A DNA stretch of 64,000 nt. Origin: Gigaspora margarita. Lineage: Eukaryota > Glomeromycota > Glomeromycetes > Diversisporales > Gigasporaceae. The stretch lies in NCBI GenBank assembly GCA_009809945.1, contig WTPW01000159.1, positions 164,176 through 228,175 of the forward strand, read 5' to 3'. The notes under the pieces are model-generated. The model searched no databases, was not told where the DNA came from, and was given only the letters and a program-made list of their open reading frames with translations. Shown here piece by piece: positions 15,050 through 29,337 of the stretch; position 1 is the stretch's first letter, and every line of letters begins with the position of its first letter. Made by a program: the position numbers and the translations under genes.

Positions 15050-15082
<33 letters not shown>

Positions 15083-15370
15083 ATAGATTTATAGAATTCA
15101 GATAAAAAAAAGTTTTTTTTATTTGGTTTTTTTTTTGCGGAGATATCTTCATTCAAATTTTAAAGAAAATTTTATAGTCTGTTTTGATAGATGTTTTGAT
15201 TTTTTTTAGACTTTGAGCAAAGATATCTTAGCAACTACTAGACCAAATTCAATAAAGTTTTTTTTATCTTAATTTTTTTTTTCTATAGATTTTTTTTAAA
15301 AAAAGTTTACTAAATTTGATTTGGTAGTTTTTTTTTTATCTTTTTTTTTTTTTTTAAAAAAAGTTAAATT
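13850..15370. repeat. Palindromic repeat family, overwritten copies
   Basis: Repeated modules GATATCTTAGCAACTACTA, AAATTCAATAAACTTTTTTT, a short AATTCTATGAAT-like centre, and their inverted partners. Same architecture as the clean composite at 37871-39770, where the module reads GATATCTTGACAACCATCTG. Several lattice cells here are skipped (14789, 14843, 15167, 15221), leaving clean stretches. No coding potential. Confidence 0.7.
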
Positions 15371-18300
15371 TGTAGAGGGGTATTTTTTTTAAATGTGTTT
15401 TTTTTAAAAATTAATCCCCTTAATATAATATGGGCATTTTTTTTTAGAAATTTTTTTTTTCAATATTTGAAAAAATTAATTCCTTAATTTTTTTTTTTAT
15501 ATCTCTTTTTTTTTTAAAGCTATCTTAATGTTTTAATATTCAAATTTTTTTTTACGATCTTTTTTTTCTTTTAAATATTAATTGCTGATTCACATAAGTT
15601 TTTTTTTATTTCATTTTTTTTAATTACTATTAAATTTATTATAATTATGAAATTTTTTTTTCTTCAATTTTTTTTTTTTTTTTATTATATTAATGTACTA
15701 GATCTTTTTTTTTTAAAATGTTTTTTTTTCTTTTTTATATATAGTGTAAAAAAATTTTTGAAATTGGTTTGGTAAATAAAAAGATGTTGATATTTTATTT
15801 TTTGTAACTATATATTTTTTTTATAAGTGTTTTTTTTAAAAAGATTTCATTCATATATAAAAAACATATTTTTTTTTACTTTTTTTTTTTTTAAAATCCT
15901 ATCATTCATATGTGGATTATGATTTTTTTTATTAAGATTTTTTTTAAATTCATTGAGATATGAGCTATGAAAGTTATTTTTTTTATTTTTTTTTTTTTTT
16001 TAATTTGCTTGATTTCTATTAACAGCTGCCTTTTTTTTATAAAATTTTTTTTTAACTTTATCTTTAACCCTATCCTAACCCTAATTTTTTTTCTAATAAT
16101 TTTTTTTTCTTTGGCTTCTAATTAAAAGTTGTAGAGCTCATTTTTCTGATTCTAATGGTATTTAAATCATCAAAATCGGCTTGGTAGATCCCTTTTTTTT
16201 TGGGATCTTTTTTTTGAATATAAGGATCAGCAAATTCACTATTATATTTTTTTTTCATCTTTTTTTTTTTACGTTTTAAAAAGTTTTTTTATTGTAGTGA
16301 TTTTTTTTACTAAGATTTTTTTTAAACTTGTCTAAAAAAACTAGCATTGTTTTGTTTTTTTTAACAACTTTTTTTTTGAGCCAAAAGTTAATTGTGATAA
16401 TAAAATTCTTTTTTTTACACGATTTTTTTTTGATAGCTTTTTTCTAACTTAGATTTGTTTTTTTTTTTTTACGTTTTTTTTTTTTTTTTATCATAATAAA
16501 AAATTTTACTAAGAAATTTTTTTTATACATCTTTTTTTTCTAGCATTTTTTTGAGTCAAAGAATAACTTTTTTTTTTTGCCCAAATTTTTTTTTCATAAT
16601 AAAATTCTGCACAAATCTTGATTTTTTTTTTTTGGCCTTTTTTTTTTTTGTGTAATAGTGAATTTGCAATTAGAAGCCAAAGAAGGTTTACTTATTCGTT
16701 TTTGGAGTTAGGGTTAGATTAGGATTAAAGTTTTTTTTTTAATTAGATTTTTTTTTTTAATTCTAAAAATAGAAACTCTTGTATAATTTTTTTTGAAATA
16801 GTTTTTTTTTATGGTGGAAATAGCAATTCCCTTGGTAAAATTTTTTTTATTATATTTTTTTTTTTATTAAATATGAAACTTTCTATTTATAGGATTTTTT
16901 TTTATATATTTTTTTTTATTTTTTTTCTAACTTTGACAGTTTTGAAATTTTTTTTTCAAAATATTTTTTTTAGGAATAATACAATTTCTACTTAAATCAT
17001 AGTTTTTTTTATTCCATTTTTTTTTATTACAAATATTTTTACTTGACAATAATATCTTTTTTTTTGGTCATTTTTTTTTTGATACCACTGTACATAGGCA
17101 AGTACATGCTTTTTTTTTCCTTCTATTTTTTTTATTATATTCTCGAAATAAAATTAAATAAGGCTTTTTTTTATATCAGTTTTTTTTTTATCCTAGAAAG
17201 TATTTTTGCAGACTTTGTTTTTTTTTTAAATAATTTTTTTTAAATATTTTGTTACCAATTTTATTTTTTTGTTTTTTTTTATACCAGTTTTTTTTACTAT
17301 GGCATTTGGGTGCTCAAGTATATCAGTTTTTTTTGTGAAATTTTTTTTTTATACAATGTTGTAATAGTAAAAAATAGTGCTTTTTTTTTTATTACTTTTT
17401 TTTATTATTATTATAATATAATAGTTGTATAATAATTATGATTTATATAATAAAATATATAATAATAATTATTACTTTTTTTTAATAATTTTTTTTATAT
17501 GTATTTTTTTTTATGGCACCATTCTTTATGTAATATTCAACTTTTTTTTTATATAAGTTTTTTTTAAAAGTTATATGTTTCTTTTTAGGCCCTAATTTTT
17601 TTTTGGAAAAGTTTTTTTTCTAGTTCCTAAATTGTCTTCCACATTTACAATTTTTTTTAAAAACTTTTTTTTTTTATTTCTATTATAAATAAAAAGACTA
17701 TCACTTTTTTTTTCTTGTTTTTTTTTTTGCAAATAAGTTTGTAAATAGCCTTCTACATTTTTTTTTAGCATATTTTTTTTTGAGTTAGATTGCATAATTT
17801 TAAGAAGTTCAGTTTTTTTTCTTCTGTTTTTTTTTTGAAATAACTCTGTAAATTATTTAAGATTCTTTTTTTTTATTAGTATTTTTTTTTAGCTATTTGG
17901 ATAAATATAATCTTTTTAAATTTTTTTTTGATTTATTTTTTTTACTGCTAAAAAAATAGTTATTGCCTATACTATTTTTTTTAGCTATTTTTTTTTTTAC
18001 AAACTTACCTAATAAACTATTTATTTGTTTATAACTAAAGCACCAAATGTATATAGTGACTCATAGTCTATAATATATTTAATTTTTTTTAACATAATTT
18101 TTTTTTAGGCATTATTTTTCTAACCTATAAATTTCTTTTTTTTTTTTAACTTTTTTTTTAAGACAACTATAAACCTCTTTCAAATTGTCTTTTTTTTTAA
18201 TTCATTTTTTTTTAATAGAGCAATGCAAACAAAATAAGTAAGAATTTTTTTTTTATTTTTTTTTTTTGAATCTCAAGTAATCGATGCTGCATATACCATT

Positions 18301-20466
18301 TTTTTTCTTTTTTTTTTTTTTGCTATAAATCTTAAAAATTCTTTTTCTATTGTTTTTTTTTAAGAAATTTTTTTTATGTCTACAGGAATCTGCATCTTTT
18401 TAGCCTTTTTTTTTATCAGAGTTTTTTTTTATAGCATTAAAACACCTTATCAATCCATAATTTTTTTTTTCACTATTTTTTTTCCTCCATAAATGCAATG
18501 TGTACAGACAAGCCTTTTTTTTGTATTTATTTTTTTTTTGCATTTAGGGAGAGCCAATTAAATTGCAGTTTTTTTTATTAGATTTTTTTTTTTGTATAAC
18601 TTCTACTAAAAACTGTATAATCTATCTTAAATACTAATATTTGATTGGCCATGTGCATTTAGGGAAGTAGCATGATATAGAAAATTATTTGGAAGAACGT
18701 GCATTTACAGAATATAGAACGTGCATTTATTTTTTTTTATTTCTTTTTTTTTTGACAAAACGTGCATTTAGAGAGGTATTGCATTTTTTTTTGTTGCATT
18801 TTTTTTTGTCTAACTGTAGTTATTCCTAAAATAGACAATTTTTTTTATCAATTTTTTTTTTCTTATCAGAATTAAAATAGGAGAAACACTACTTTTTTTT
18901 CCAATAGTTTTTTTTTTCAGATCTATACTTTTCTTTGCATTTTCAGTTTTTTTTTTCTTCTTTTTTTTTGCATTATGATGAACTTTATCAATATTTTGTT
19001 TTTTTTTTAATTATCTTTTTTTTCAAATTCACAAAATTGGGTTAATTCCTTTGTTTTTTTTTGCTCTTTTTTTTTTTCTATAACAAGCAATTTTTGCTGA
19101 AATGTGAACACATAATTTTCTTGAAGTAGGAATGTCACAAGAACAATATATTAATACTGCTCTTTTTTTTTTACTAGTTTTTTTTTGAAAGTGCTTTCCA
19201 ATTCAACCTCTAGTTATTTTTTTTAATAATATTTTTTTTTGAAACCTGAGTCACCAGCTAGTAAAATTCGTTTTTTTTAGTGAAATTTTTTTTATAGATC
19301 ACATAAAGGTTGAAATCTGCTTTTTTTTTTTTAAAAACATTTTTTTTCTCGAATTTCACCCTAACCCCTAACTCAAACTTTTTTTTCACTCTATTTTTTT
19401 TATTTTACTATCTGTGACTCAGGTTTTACCCTGTTCTATAATAATTATAATAATAATAAAATAATTATAACAATTTCAATATTAAATTTTTTTTCTAACT
19501 ATTTTTTTTATTAATTAATTGTTTTATTAAAGGTGCCAAATTTTTTTTTAGCTAGTTTTTTTTGAGTTTATTGGGACTAGGAATTAATGCCAATTTTTTT
19601 TTTTCTTTTTTTTTTTTTATGCCTCTCTGCTCACTTTTTATAAGACTTTTCAAATCCCTTTTAGTTATACAACAATTGCAGTTAATGTATTAAAGAAACT
19701 ATTTTTTTTTTTAATGATTTTTTTTATATAACTCCTTTGCTTATAGATATCTTTTTTTTTTTTTAATTATTTTTTTTTTCTTTGATTAGCTATTAGATAG
19801 TTTGAAAAGTTTTTTTTTGTGCAATTTTTTTTTTTAGAAACTATATTGGATTTGTCAGTTGATATTTTTTTTGTGTTGTTTTTTTTTTAAAATTGCTCAC
19901 ATTGTATATTTAATCATATTTTTTTTGACACCATTTTTTTTATATGCCATCTTTAATAATATAGGAAAAGTATTTTTTTTTTTTTGTTTTTTTTTGAACT
20001 AGCACATACTAGAAGAACTTAACTAATTTTTTTTTTTCAACTTTTTTTTTTTGATGCCTTTTTGGTATTTGAAACCCTACTTTTTTTTCCATACATTTTT
20101 TTTATTCAGATCTATAAGTTCTATTAGCATCTCTTTTTTTTTATATTGTTTTTTTTTAAGTAGTACAGTAATAGTAAGTAGTATTAGATTTTTTTTATAG
20201 TAATTTTTTTTACACTATTAGTACAATAATATGTACTATGATGATCACATGCCCATGTCATACAATAGCTATCAAACCTTTACTTAATGGTTGATATTTT
20301 TTTTTGAATATTTTTTTTTGGAGAGTTATATTTATTTATTGTTTATTATTTTTTTTTTATTTATTTTTTTTTTTTTATACATTATTTATTGCATATGTAT
20401 TTATTTTTTTTTGCTAGATTTTTTTTTCATTTGCCGCGTATGCACTCTAATTAATTGTTTTTTTTT

Positions 20467-21378
20467 TAGGGTTTTTTTTTTTGATTTGATATTCAAATAT
20501 TTGAATCAAATATTTTTTTTAATTCAATTTTTTTTTTGACTATATTTGATTTGATCAAATTCAAATTTTTTTTTATTTGATTTTTTTTTACAAATATTTG
20601 ATTTGATTTGAAAATTACTATTTTTTTTTCAAATNTTTTTTTTATTCAAATTCAAATATTTGAATCAAATCAAATTTTTTTTAGGGTTATTTTTTTTTGA
20701 TCAAATTCAAATTGGACCAATATTTGATTTTTTTTTAATTTGATTTTTTTTAATTATTATAATGCATCTGATATCATGAATATTTTTTTTCAGTCTGTTT
20801 TTTTTCACATAATATTAGGGTTCCGCAATTTGATTTTTTTTTTTAATATTTTTTTTTTTTATTTGATCAAATTCAAATTCAAATTTGACTTTTTTTTTTT
20901 TGATCTTTTTTTTATCTGNCCAAATTTGATTTGATTTGACAAATTTTTTTTTTGATTTGTTTTTTTTTATTAAAAATTCAAATTCAAATCAAATTCAATT
21001 TTTTTTATTTGTATTTTTTTTAATTCATATCAGAGTCAATTTGATTTGATCATTTTTTTTTTGACCCTTTTTTTTATTTGATTTGAATTTGAGGAACCCT
21101 ACATAATTTTTTTTCTAGGGTTTTTTTTTTTGATTTGATTCAATTTGATTCAATCAAATATTTTTTTTCAAATCATTTTTTTTTACAAAAATTTCAAATC
21201 AAATCAAATTCAAATTTTTTTTATATTTGTTTTTTTTTGAAAATATTTAATAAAAAGTACAAATAAATTTTTTTTTATTTAATTTTTTTTTATCAAATTC
21301 AAATCAAGAGCTTATTCGATTTTTTTTTTTTCTAATATTTTTTTTATTCGATTCGATTCGACTTTGAGGACCCCTATT
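20467..21378. repeat. Cluster of TTTGATTTGA-type hAT-like MITE copies, overwritten
   Basis: Starts (AGGGTT) near 20468, 20817 and 21116 and an end (GAGGAACCCTA) near 21093 match the clean element at 57762-58047. At 20513-20535 the T8, AATTCAA, T8 order matches TTTGATCA, AATTCAA, ATTCAAAT at 57808-57830 exactly. Probably two or three copies in tandem or nested. Confidence 0.7.
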
Positions 21379-23059
21379 TTTTTTCATCTTGTTTTTTTTG
21401 ACTAAGGTAGAGATATTAGTAATTATTAATAAGAAAAATCTATAAAAACACAAGGCAAAAGATCTAGGTAAAGGCAGATTTCAGTTTTTTTTAATACACT
21501 TTTTTTTAAATATCTACAAAAATCTCTTAAAAACCCAATTTTTTTTATAATCGTTTTTTTTGATTACAATATAAAGTTTTTGGTAAGTTAAGTTTTTTTT
21601 TTGGTCATTTTTTTTTTTATTTTCAAGGTTTAATAGATTTTTGGCTTTTTTTTTTTTTTTGTTTTTTTTTAAGTTCTCTTCAATTATAGAGTATAGTAAA
21701 TTTTTTCTTTGACCATTTGCCATTTTTAAATTGATTTTTACTAATAAAACTTAATTTTTTTTATATGAATTTTTTTTAGAATTATTGTCTATACTATTAT
21801 TATGTATTTTTTTTTTTAGAATATTTTTTTTTAGAAGTGGATCTTTCAGTAGATCTATTGGGTTTTTTTTAACATCCTTTTTTTTAAGTGAAGCTTCCAG
21901 TAGATCTATTGTAGTTTTTTTTTTGCTTGAATTTTTTTTAATATCAAAAAATTTCTAGCTAAAATTTTTTTTTTTTTTTATGGGCTTTTTTTTTTCAAAA
22001 ATCAACAAGTTTACCTTTACAAAGTTTTTTTTTGCAAGATTTTTTTTTGTGATTTTTCAAGAAAACAAAATTGCTTAATTTTTTTTTAGTTTTTTTTTTT
22101 TTAAATTTTTTTTTGTTTATGACCCATGATGTTTTTTTTTACTAAGATTTTTTTTATATATAAACAGATAGAATTGTAAGTGCATATTTTTTTTAATAAG
22201 ATTTTTTTTAAAGAAAGAATATGAGTGAATATATATGCAATTTTTTTTACAAAAATTTTTTTTAATTTACTAGTAAATAGCTTTATTTAGATACTTTTTT
22301 TTTTTTTAATTTTTTTTTTGGTATGCCAATATAACTATAAGACTTTGATTTTTTTTTATATAATTTTTTTTAATATACTTTCTTTATGTAAACAAAATAA
22401 ACTTTTTTTTTAAAAATTTTTTTTTCAATAACAAATTAACTATACTTGTTAAAATATTTTTTTTTGATTTCTTTTTTTTTATAAAGGTTTTAATATTTTA
22501 ATAGGCCTTTTTTTTTTTTTTATATTTTTTTTTTAAATAAATTAATCTTGTATAATATATTGTATTTTTTTTAAAATAATTTTTTTTTTTTTGGACAATT
22601 TTGAGCCAAAAAATTAGATTTTTTTTATTTTTATTTTTTTTAAATTTTAAGCAATATATGCTTAATGTAAGATTTTTTTTTTTTTGGTTTTTTTTTTTAA
22701 AATAATTCTCACACATTTAAACTTGTGTGAACAGGTTTTGTATGTATGTATATACTCAAGAGCTGGCATGTGCATTATTAAAACATAGTATCTATGCTAT
22801 ATTTGGCACTATATTTAATAAAGCACATGCTAGTTTTTTTTTACTATATTTTTTTTTTTTACTATTTCAATTATTTTTTTTTAGTTTTTTTTTTTTTATT
22901 TTTTTTTTTTTTTTTTATTTTTTATTTATTTTTTGTTTTTTTTTTTTTTTTTATTTTTTTTTTTTATTTTAATTTTTTTTTATGCTTTCTTTTATATTTT
23001 TTTTTTTTTATTTTTTTTTATTTAATATTCATGCTCCCCTACAAATTTAATTTTTTTTA

Positions 23060-24540
23060 AAAATTTTTTTTTTGATATCTTAGTAACTACCAAATCAAAT
23101 TTAGTTTTTTTTTTTTTTCTTTTTTTTCTATTGATTTATAGAATTCAGATAAAAAAAATTTTTTTTAATTTGGTTTTTTTTTTGCTAAGATATCTTTGCT
23201 CAAAGTCTGAAATTTTTTTTAACATCTTTTTTTTTGGACTATAAAATTTTCTTAAAAATTTGAATATTTTTTTTTCTGCAATTTTTTTTCCAAATTCAAT
23301 AAACTTTTTTTTGTTTGAATTTTTTTTTTCTATAGTTTTTTTTTAAAAAAATTTATAGAATTTGACTGAATAGTTACAGAGTTATCTTTACCCAAATTTT
23401 AAAAAAAATCAAAACGTTTATCAAAACATTTTTTTTACATTTTTTTTTTTTTTTAACTTTGAGTGAAAATATCTTGGTAACTACAAATCAAATTTAATAA
23501 ACTTTTTTTTTTAAATTCTACAGATTTATAGAATTCTTTTTTTTAAAAAGTTTTTTTTTTTTGGTCCATTAGTTGCTAAGATATCTTTGCTTTTTTTTTA
23601 AAAAATTTTTTTTCATTTATCAAAACAAACTATACAAAATTTTCTTTTTTTTTTGAGTGTTTTTTTTTCTGCAACTACTAAGCCAAATTCAATGAACTTT
23701 TTTTTTTTTGAATTTTTTTTTTCTTAGAATTAAAATAAAAAAAATTCATAGTTTTTTTTTCAATAGTTTTTTTTTTATCTTCACCCAAATTAAAAAAAAA
23801 CCAAAATTTTTTTTAAATGTTTTTTTTTTCATTTTGAATTTTTTTTAAATTTGAGTGAAGTTTTTTTTTAACTATTTTTTTTTATACTATGAATGTTTTT
23901 TTATTTTAATTCTATTTTTTTTTTGAATTTTTTTTTTAAAAAGTTCATTGAATTTGGCTTAGTAGTTGTTTTTTTTTCTTCACTTTTTTTTTAAAGAAAA
24001 TTTTGTATAGTTTGTTTTGATATTTTTTTTATTTTTTTTTTTTTTTGAGCAAAGATATCTTAGCAACTACTGGACCTTTTTTTTTAAACCTTTTTTTTTC
24101 TGAATTCTATAAATCTCTAGAATTTAAAGATTTTTTTTTACTAAATTTTTTTTGGTAGTTACTAAAATATCTTCACTCAAATTTTTAAAAAAATCAAAAT
24201 GTTTATCAAATGTTTTGATAGACATTTTGATTTTTTTTTTTTTTTTGTTAAAATTTTTTTTGTAACTATTAAGTCGAATTCTATAAATTTTTTTTTTTTT
24301 AAAATCTTTTTTTTTATGCAATTCAAATAAAAAAAAGTTTATTGAATTTTTTTTAGTAGTTTTTTTTTTATCTTTGCTCAAAGTTTAAAGAAAATTTTAT
24401 AGTTTGTTTTGATAGATGTTTTGATTTTTTTCAGACTTTGAGCAAAGATATCTTTTTTTTTTCTGGACCTTTTTTTTTAAACTTTTTTTTATATAAATTC
24501 TATAAATCTTTTTTTTTTAAATATTTTTTTTGGTTGTACC
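23060..24540. repeat. Second block of the palindromic repeat family, overwritten
   Basis: Same modules as 13850-15370 (GATATCTTAGTAACTACC, AATTTGGCTTAGTAGTTG, TTTTGATAGATGTTTTGAT) in alternating orientation. Four skipped lattice cells (23375, 23483, 24185, 24401) expose native sequence. Boundaries are approximate. Confidence 0.65.
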
Positions 24541-27500
24541 CGAAATAAATTTCAAATTCTAATTTTTTTTCCATTTATTTTTTTTTTACCGGGTCACAAA
24601 CTAGATTGTTTTAAAATTTTTTTTTTACCCATTTTTTTTGGTTGTCCCAGTTTGCTGATGCTAATCCCTATTTTTTTTACATGAGTTTTTTTTGTATTCG
24701 ATCAACAATGTTTAACAAAACTATTTTTTTTTTGGTAATTTTTTTTTATTTAATAATCAGGATAGTGATCAAGATAGTTTTTTTTTGGGATTATTTTTTT
24801 TTTTTTATATATAATTTAATAGTAAGGAATGATTTTTTTTTTTTTAGTTTTTTTTAGCAAATAGCTTTACTTTTTAATTATTTTAATTTTTTTTGATTCT
24901 TTTTTTTTTTTATAACAAAGTTATGTTAAAAAATTTGTAATTTTTTTTAAGAATATTTTTTTTTTAAAATCATCAAAAAAAGTAAAATGGTTCATTTTTT
25001 TTATCTAAATTTTTTTTAGTCATTTCTTACTATTGAAATATATATAAATTTTTTTTATAATTTTTTTTTTTTCTCGAAAAAAATCATTCTAGTTAATTTT
25101 CATTTTTTTTCATATGTTTTTTTTTTTTTTATAAGGTATTTTCAAATATACTTTTGTTTTTTTTTCAACACTTTTTTTTTTCAGCTTTTGTTGGTTATAA
25201 AAATATATTTTTTTTTTTCTATAGTTTTTTTTTTACCCCAATGAGACGTATTGTGATGCACTATTTTTTTTTTGAAAGATTTTTTTTACTAAAATAATCG
25301 TAATGGCTTAATTATGGTTTTTTTTTGTGTGACTTTTTTTTACGCTCTGCTCAGTTTATGGTTTAGCTTTGTTTTTTTTTTAAAGATTTTTTTTTATTAG
25401 TACAAAAGAGTATATAATTTTTTTTTTTTTTTTTTGATCTCTTTTTTTTATACATATAAAATTTTATTAGAATATATAATTTTTTTTTCGAACCATTTTT
25501 TTTAAAAGTATTATAAACCTGCCTTTTTATATATTTTTTTTTTTTGCCATTTTTTTTATATAATATCAACTATAGAGCACGTTCTACCTTTTTTTTGTAA
25601 TATTTTTTTTTCAGTCTAATTTATTAGAAAGATCCAAATACATTTTTTTTTAGATGATTTTTTTTAGAAAAATCTATACTATAATCGCAAAAAATATTTT
25701 TTTTAAAAAAATTTTTTTTGCACTAAAGAGCAAGGTATTTACTAATTCTATTTTTTTTAGTGAAATTTTTTTTTAAATACTAATAATAATATTATTTTTT
25801 TTAATTTTTTTTATCTGTGTTTTTTTTTTGTTCGTTTGGGGGTTACTTGGTTACCCGTTTTTTTTTATAAGCGTTTTTTTTGCACTGAAGTGGCCGGAAT
25901 TGATAAATATTTTTTTTTTTTTTTGCTTTTTTTTTAAAATTCTTTTTCTTGTTCTTTCCACCATAATTTTTTTTGAGTTGCTTTTTTTTCAACAGGCACT
26001 TTACTAACATCTAAATATTTTTTTTTTTTACTAATTTTTTTTTTAGTATCATTATCACTGTCATTATCAAAGTTTTTTTTTTAGTAATTTTTTTTTTAAG
26101 TAATATTGGAAGATGCGATTTGTATAGGTTTTTTTTTCGTAATTTTTTTTTATTCCTCATGGCATACTTTAATTGCTTCTTTTTTTTTTTAGCAAGGTTT
26201 TTTTTGCATCTTTTTGAGTCGTGGATCTAGTAAGGTTTTTTTTTGGCCAGTTTTTTTTTGATCTTCCCAATAGTTCCAAAGTGAATTATATTTTTTTTGC
26301 TTAACTTTTTTTTTTGTTAATTGAACATCAAAGGTATTTTTATATTTTTTTTTTTCTTCTTTTTTTTTATCACTATCACTATCTATATTTGATTCTAATT
26401 TTTTTTATCTTAATTTTTTTTATTTTAAATTACTTAAAACAAATTAATAGCATTTTTTTTAAAATAATTTTTTTTCCACATTCTTCATTAAGGTTATCTT
26501 CGACTATTTTTTTTTTTGGATTTTTTTTTAACTGAAATTTTAAGAGTTTAGTAATAGAATTTTTTTTTGATAGTGTTTTTTTTTTTTCAGCACTGAATGT
26601 TTCAGTTGCTTGATTTTTTTTTTCAAAGATTTTTTTTAATTCTTCAATTAATGCCCATTCAATTTCATTTTTTTTTTAGTGACTTTTTTTTTTTCCATCT
26701 TTTTTGTCATCCAAATTTTGGGTTTTTTTTAAATTAGTTTTTTTTCAAATAATTGCATCTTTTAATTTTAATAGTCTTTTTTTTGACTGATTTTTTTTTT
26801 TCTACCTTGTTGGACAATCTTTAATTGGACTTTTTTTTTTAGTAATTTTTTTTTCACTTAATTGCTCCTCAAATTCTATATTATTTTTTTTTTCAATTTT
26901 TTTTTTTTCTTCTTCTTTGAAATAAACCTCAGTATCAATTTTTTTTGATAAAGTTTTTTTTTCCTGTCATGACCATCATTTGGGCTTTTCTATTTTTTTT
27001 TGTTGTTTTTTTTTTCTAAAAAAATTTACTAATTTTTTTATTTTTTTTTTTTTTGGATGAATTTTTTTTAGAGCAAAATTAACTGTCAATTGCAAAGTGT
27101 TTTTTTTTCATGGAATTTTTTTTACATTCCATAATTGCATAGCTTTAATCATGTTTTTTTTTTTATCAGTTTTTTTTTATACAATCTTACCTTCAAGATT
27201 AAAGTCAGTTTTTTTTTTTAGAATTTTTTTTTAAATAGACTCAGCAGTATGGGGTATGGTAATTTTTTTTAACACAATTTTTTTTTATAGAGTGACTAAT
27301 TAGGAGTTACCCAGTATTTTTTTTCTCCAATTTTTTTTTGATTATTGTGTGAAGTTCATAAATCTGCTGTTTTTTTTTCAGTTTCTTTTTTTTATGCAAT
27401 TTCTTGTTGAAGAAGATCTATATTTTTTTTTTAATATAATTTTTTTTCATTTTTATTAATTTATTAGAAGGAGGGCAATTTTTTTTATCAATTTTTTTTT

Positions 27501-29337
27501 TCATGTGATGAAAGCCTTTTTTTCTTGGTGCTTTTTTTTTTTGATTGTTTTTTTTAATCCATTCGATAACTCCTTTAATAATTTCTTTTTTTTTATTACC
27601 TTTTTTTTTGGTGTTAGATTTAATCATTTCAGGTAATGTATTTTTTTTTTTTTTTTTTTTTTTGATCTTTAGTTTTTTGCTATCCACGATATTATTTTTT
27701 TTTTGTAAGTTTTTTTTCATATTTGATGTTGAATTATTATGAAAATATTTTTTTTTACATTTTTTTTTTTTTCTATTTTTTTTAATCATGACTTAACATA
27801 CATTTTTTTTTCCAATTTTTTTTTTATGCTTCCATACAAAACTTGATTTATTTCTGTTTTTTTTTTTTTTTTTTTTTTTTCGATGTGCTTGCAGAAGAAC
27901 TTACATTATTTTTTTTTTCATTGCTTTTTTTTTCATATATATGTGTATTTTCTTGAAAGCTTGCTTTTTTTTCTTGGGATTTTTTTTTTAGTTGAATATG
28001 AGGTTAATTATATGATGATTTTTTTTAAGAGTTTTTTTTTTTTAAAATTATGATACTGTAATCGAATTGCTCTTTTTTTTATATGTCTTTTTTTTGTTTT
28101 AAGAGAATATAGGCTTTATTGAAANATTTTTTTTAGAGGNNTTTTTTTTATACCTCTACCAAGTTTTTTTTACATGTCTTTTTTTTTTAATTTCATTTTT
28201 TTTTACTCTAACTCTCTTTTTTCTAGTTTTTTACTTTTTTTTAATTATGTTTTTTTTTATCATTGAACTATTTATCATTAAATTTGATTTTTTTTTAGAA
28301 AAGTTTTTTTTTTATGCATAATGATCTTATGCGAAATGATTTTTTTTTTTACGATCTTTTTTTTTATGATATTATGCATAACGATCATATGCGTAATTTT
28401 TTTTTGCATAATTTTTTTTTACATAATGACAAAATGCGAGCAGGCATATATTTTTTTTACAATACTTTTTTTTATAAAGCAATTAGTGATTAAAATTAAA
28501 AAAATTTTTTTTGGACCAGTTTTTTTTGTAGGGTGTCATGATACATAATGTTATATTGTTTTTTTTTTTACTATTTTTTTTACAATACAACTTTAATGGG
28601 TTACATATCTTTTTTTTTTTATATTGCTTTTTTTTATTTAACTAAACTTATGTTTATATATCTGTTTTTTTTTTAATATATTTTTTTTTAAAATACATGT
28701 ATATATTAATTAAACAGGCCTTTTTTTTATTATATTTTTTTTTCATATGACATTACGTAATACACTATGTAATACATGTTTAGTTTAATGCACATAATAA
28801 CATGTTTACCAATATATGGGTTACCTGGTTTTTTTTATCTATATTTTTTTTAAGGGGTGCCTAACAGTTTACCCAGGTGACCTTTTTTTTGTACAAATTT
28901 TTTTTAAAAAAAGTTTACAAATTTGATTTGGTAGTTTTTTTTTTATTGTTATTTTTTTTTTTTAAAAAGTTAAATCTGCAGGAGGGTATGTTTTTTTTAT
29001 GTGGGTTTTTTTTTTGTACGTTTTGGCTGTCCACAGCCTTTTTTTTTTTTTTCACGTCCTTTTTTTTCCAAACATCCAAGATTGTCCAAGGCTTGTCATT
29101 TTTTTTATAATTATTTTTTTTATCTAAAAAATATATAACTATATATTTCTTTTTTTTTTTAACACATTTTTTTTTAAATTAAAATAGGTTATCTTAATAA
29201 AATTTTTTTTTTTTTGACTTTTTTTTTTTGCCCAAAATTGTCCAAAATTGCCCAAAATTGTTTTTTTTTGTCCAATTTTTTTTCCAAAGCTGTCCTATCA
29301 CAACACTGTTGGGGTTTTTTTTATTGATCTTTTTTTT